Assembly: GCA_964612675.1 (NCBI GenBank)
Contig: CAZTDD010000216.1
Coordinates: 1-6,025 of the forward strand
Direction: 5' to 3'
DNA from: CAZTDD01 sp964612675
GTDB lineage: Bacteria > Hinthialibacterota > Hinthialibacteria > Hinthialibacterales > JAKPRU01
DNA: 6,025 bases
Below the pieces are notes generated by a model, which did not search any database, had not been told where the DNA came from, and worked only from the letters and a program-made list of their open reading frames with translations. The number at the start of each line of letters is the position of its first letter. The stretch's first letter is position 1. Positions 5,925 through 6,025 of the stretch are shown here, piece by piece. The position numbers and the translations under genes are program-made.

Positions 5925-6025
5925 TCATCGAACAATCGAATTATCGAGTCTTTCACGTAGCTTGGCGATGCCCTTGGAAACGTGGGATCGCGCCGTGGCT
6001 TTGTCGCACTCCAGCACCTCCGCCA
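5925..6025 (-). CDS. ECF-like RNA polymerase sigma factor, C-terminal end only
   Basis: Thirty-two residues plus the stop are visible (AEVLECDKATARSHVSKGIA, then KLRERLDNSIVR). The pattern AEVL-C-KATARSHVSKGIAKLRERL is typical of sigma region 4.2, the helix-turn-helix that binds the -35 element; compare the usual IAEVLGCSEGTVKSRLHRARxxLRERL form. The body of the gene lies beyond the right edge. The TGA stop is at 5925-5927 and its last base belongs to the AAGGA ribosome binding site of the next gene, which fits a sigma/anti-sigma pair made in fixed ratio. A LuxR-type or other region-4-like helix-turn-helix protein cannot be wholly excluded from so short a piece. Confidence 0.75.
   Translation of the reverse strand, partial: AEVLECDKATARSHVSKGIAKLRERLDNSIVR

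Overview
All supported genes in this 6 kb window lie on the minus strand, so transcription runs from the right edge to the left. Six intact or edge-truncated genes plus a gene fragment, in two adjacent duplicated units, are packed with gaps of about 60 bases or less and several overlaps, so much of the window could be one operon. Strong Shine-Dalgarno sequences (AGGAGG/GGAGGTGA type), moderate GC, many exported proteins and a DUF1573-like ectodomain protein beside an ECF-type sigma factor suggest a free-living bacterium with a complex envelope. A Planctomycetes/PVC-like or related candidate phylum is plausible but cannot be proven from this sequence. No RNA gene, CRISPR array, transposase or insertion sequence was seen.

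Right side (4659-6025): the last 32 residues of an ECF-like sigma factor (region 4 helix-turn-helix) are followed 12 bases later by a 417-residue, single-pass membrane protein. It has a cytosolic N-terminal tail and a large outer part beginning with a DUF1573/Ig-like domain. By position and topology it is a candidate anti-sigma factor or envelope sensor.

Middle (1692-4662): a two-gene module occurs twice in tandem. Each unit has a secreted protein of about 290-310 residues followed by a 147-residue cysteine-rich secreted protein whose last residue is Cys. The paralogues are clearly related but well diverged. In contrast, the 240 bases at each unit's upstream boundary (2991-3230 and 4580-4819) are about 95% identical, with an 82-base perfect core. 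This block carries the 3' end of the 417-residue gene, the ribosome binding site, the ATGA stop-start overlap and the signal peptide of the first secreted protein. In the downstream unit the 417-residue gene survives only as a 63-codon remnant with a new start, still joined to the next gene by the same ATGA overlap.

Left side (1-1661): 30 bases after the second cysteine-rich gene comes a 495-residue polytopic protein resembling uncharacterised GT-C (PMT-like) glycosyltransferases, then the first 36 codons of another exported protein.

Working model (inference): a sigma/anti-sigma-like pair controls an expandable cassette of paired secreted proteins, a larger protein plus a disulfide-rich partner, possibly with glycosylation by the membrane enzyme. 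No function is known to me for either secreted family.
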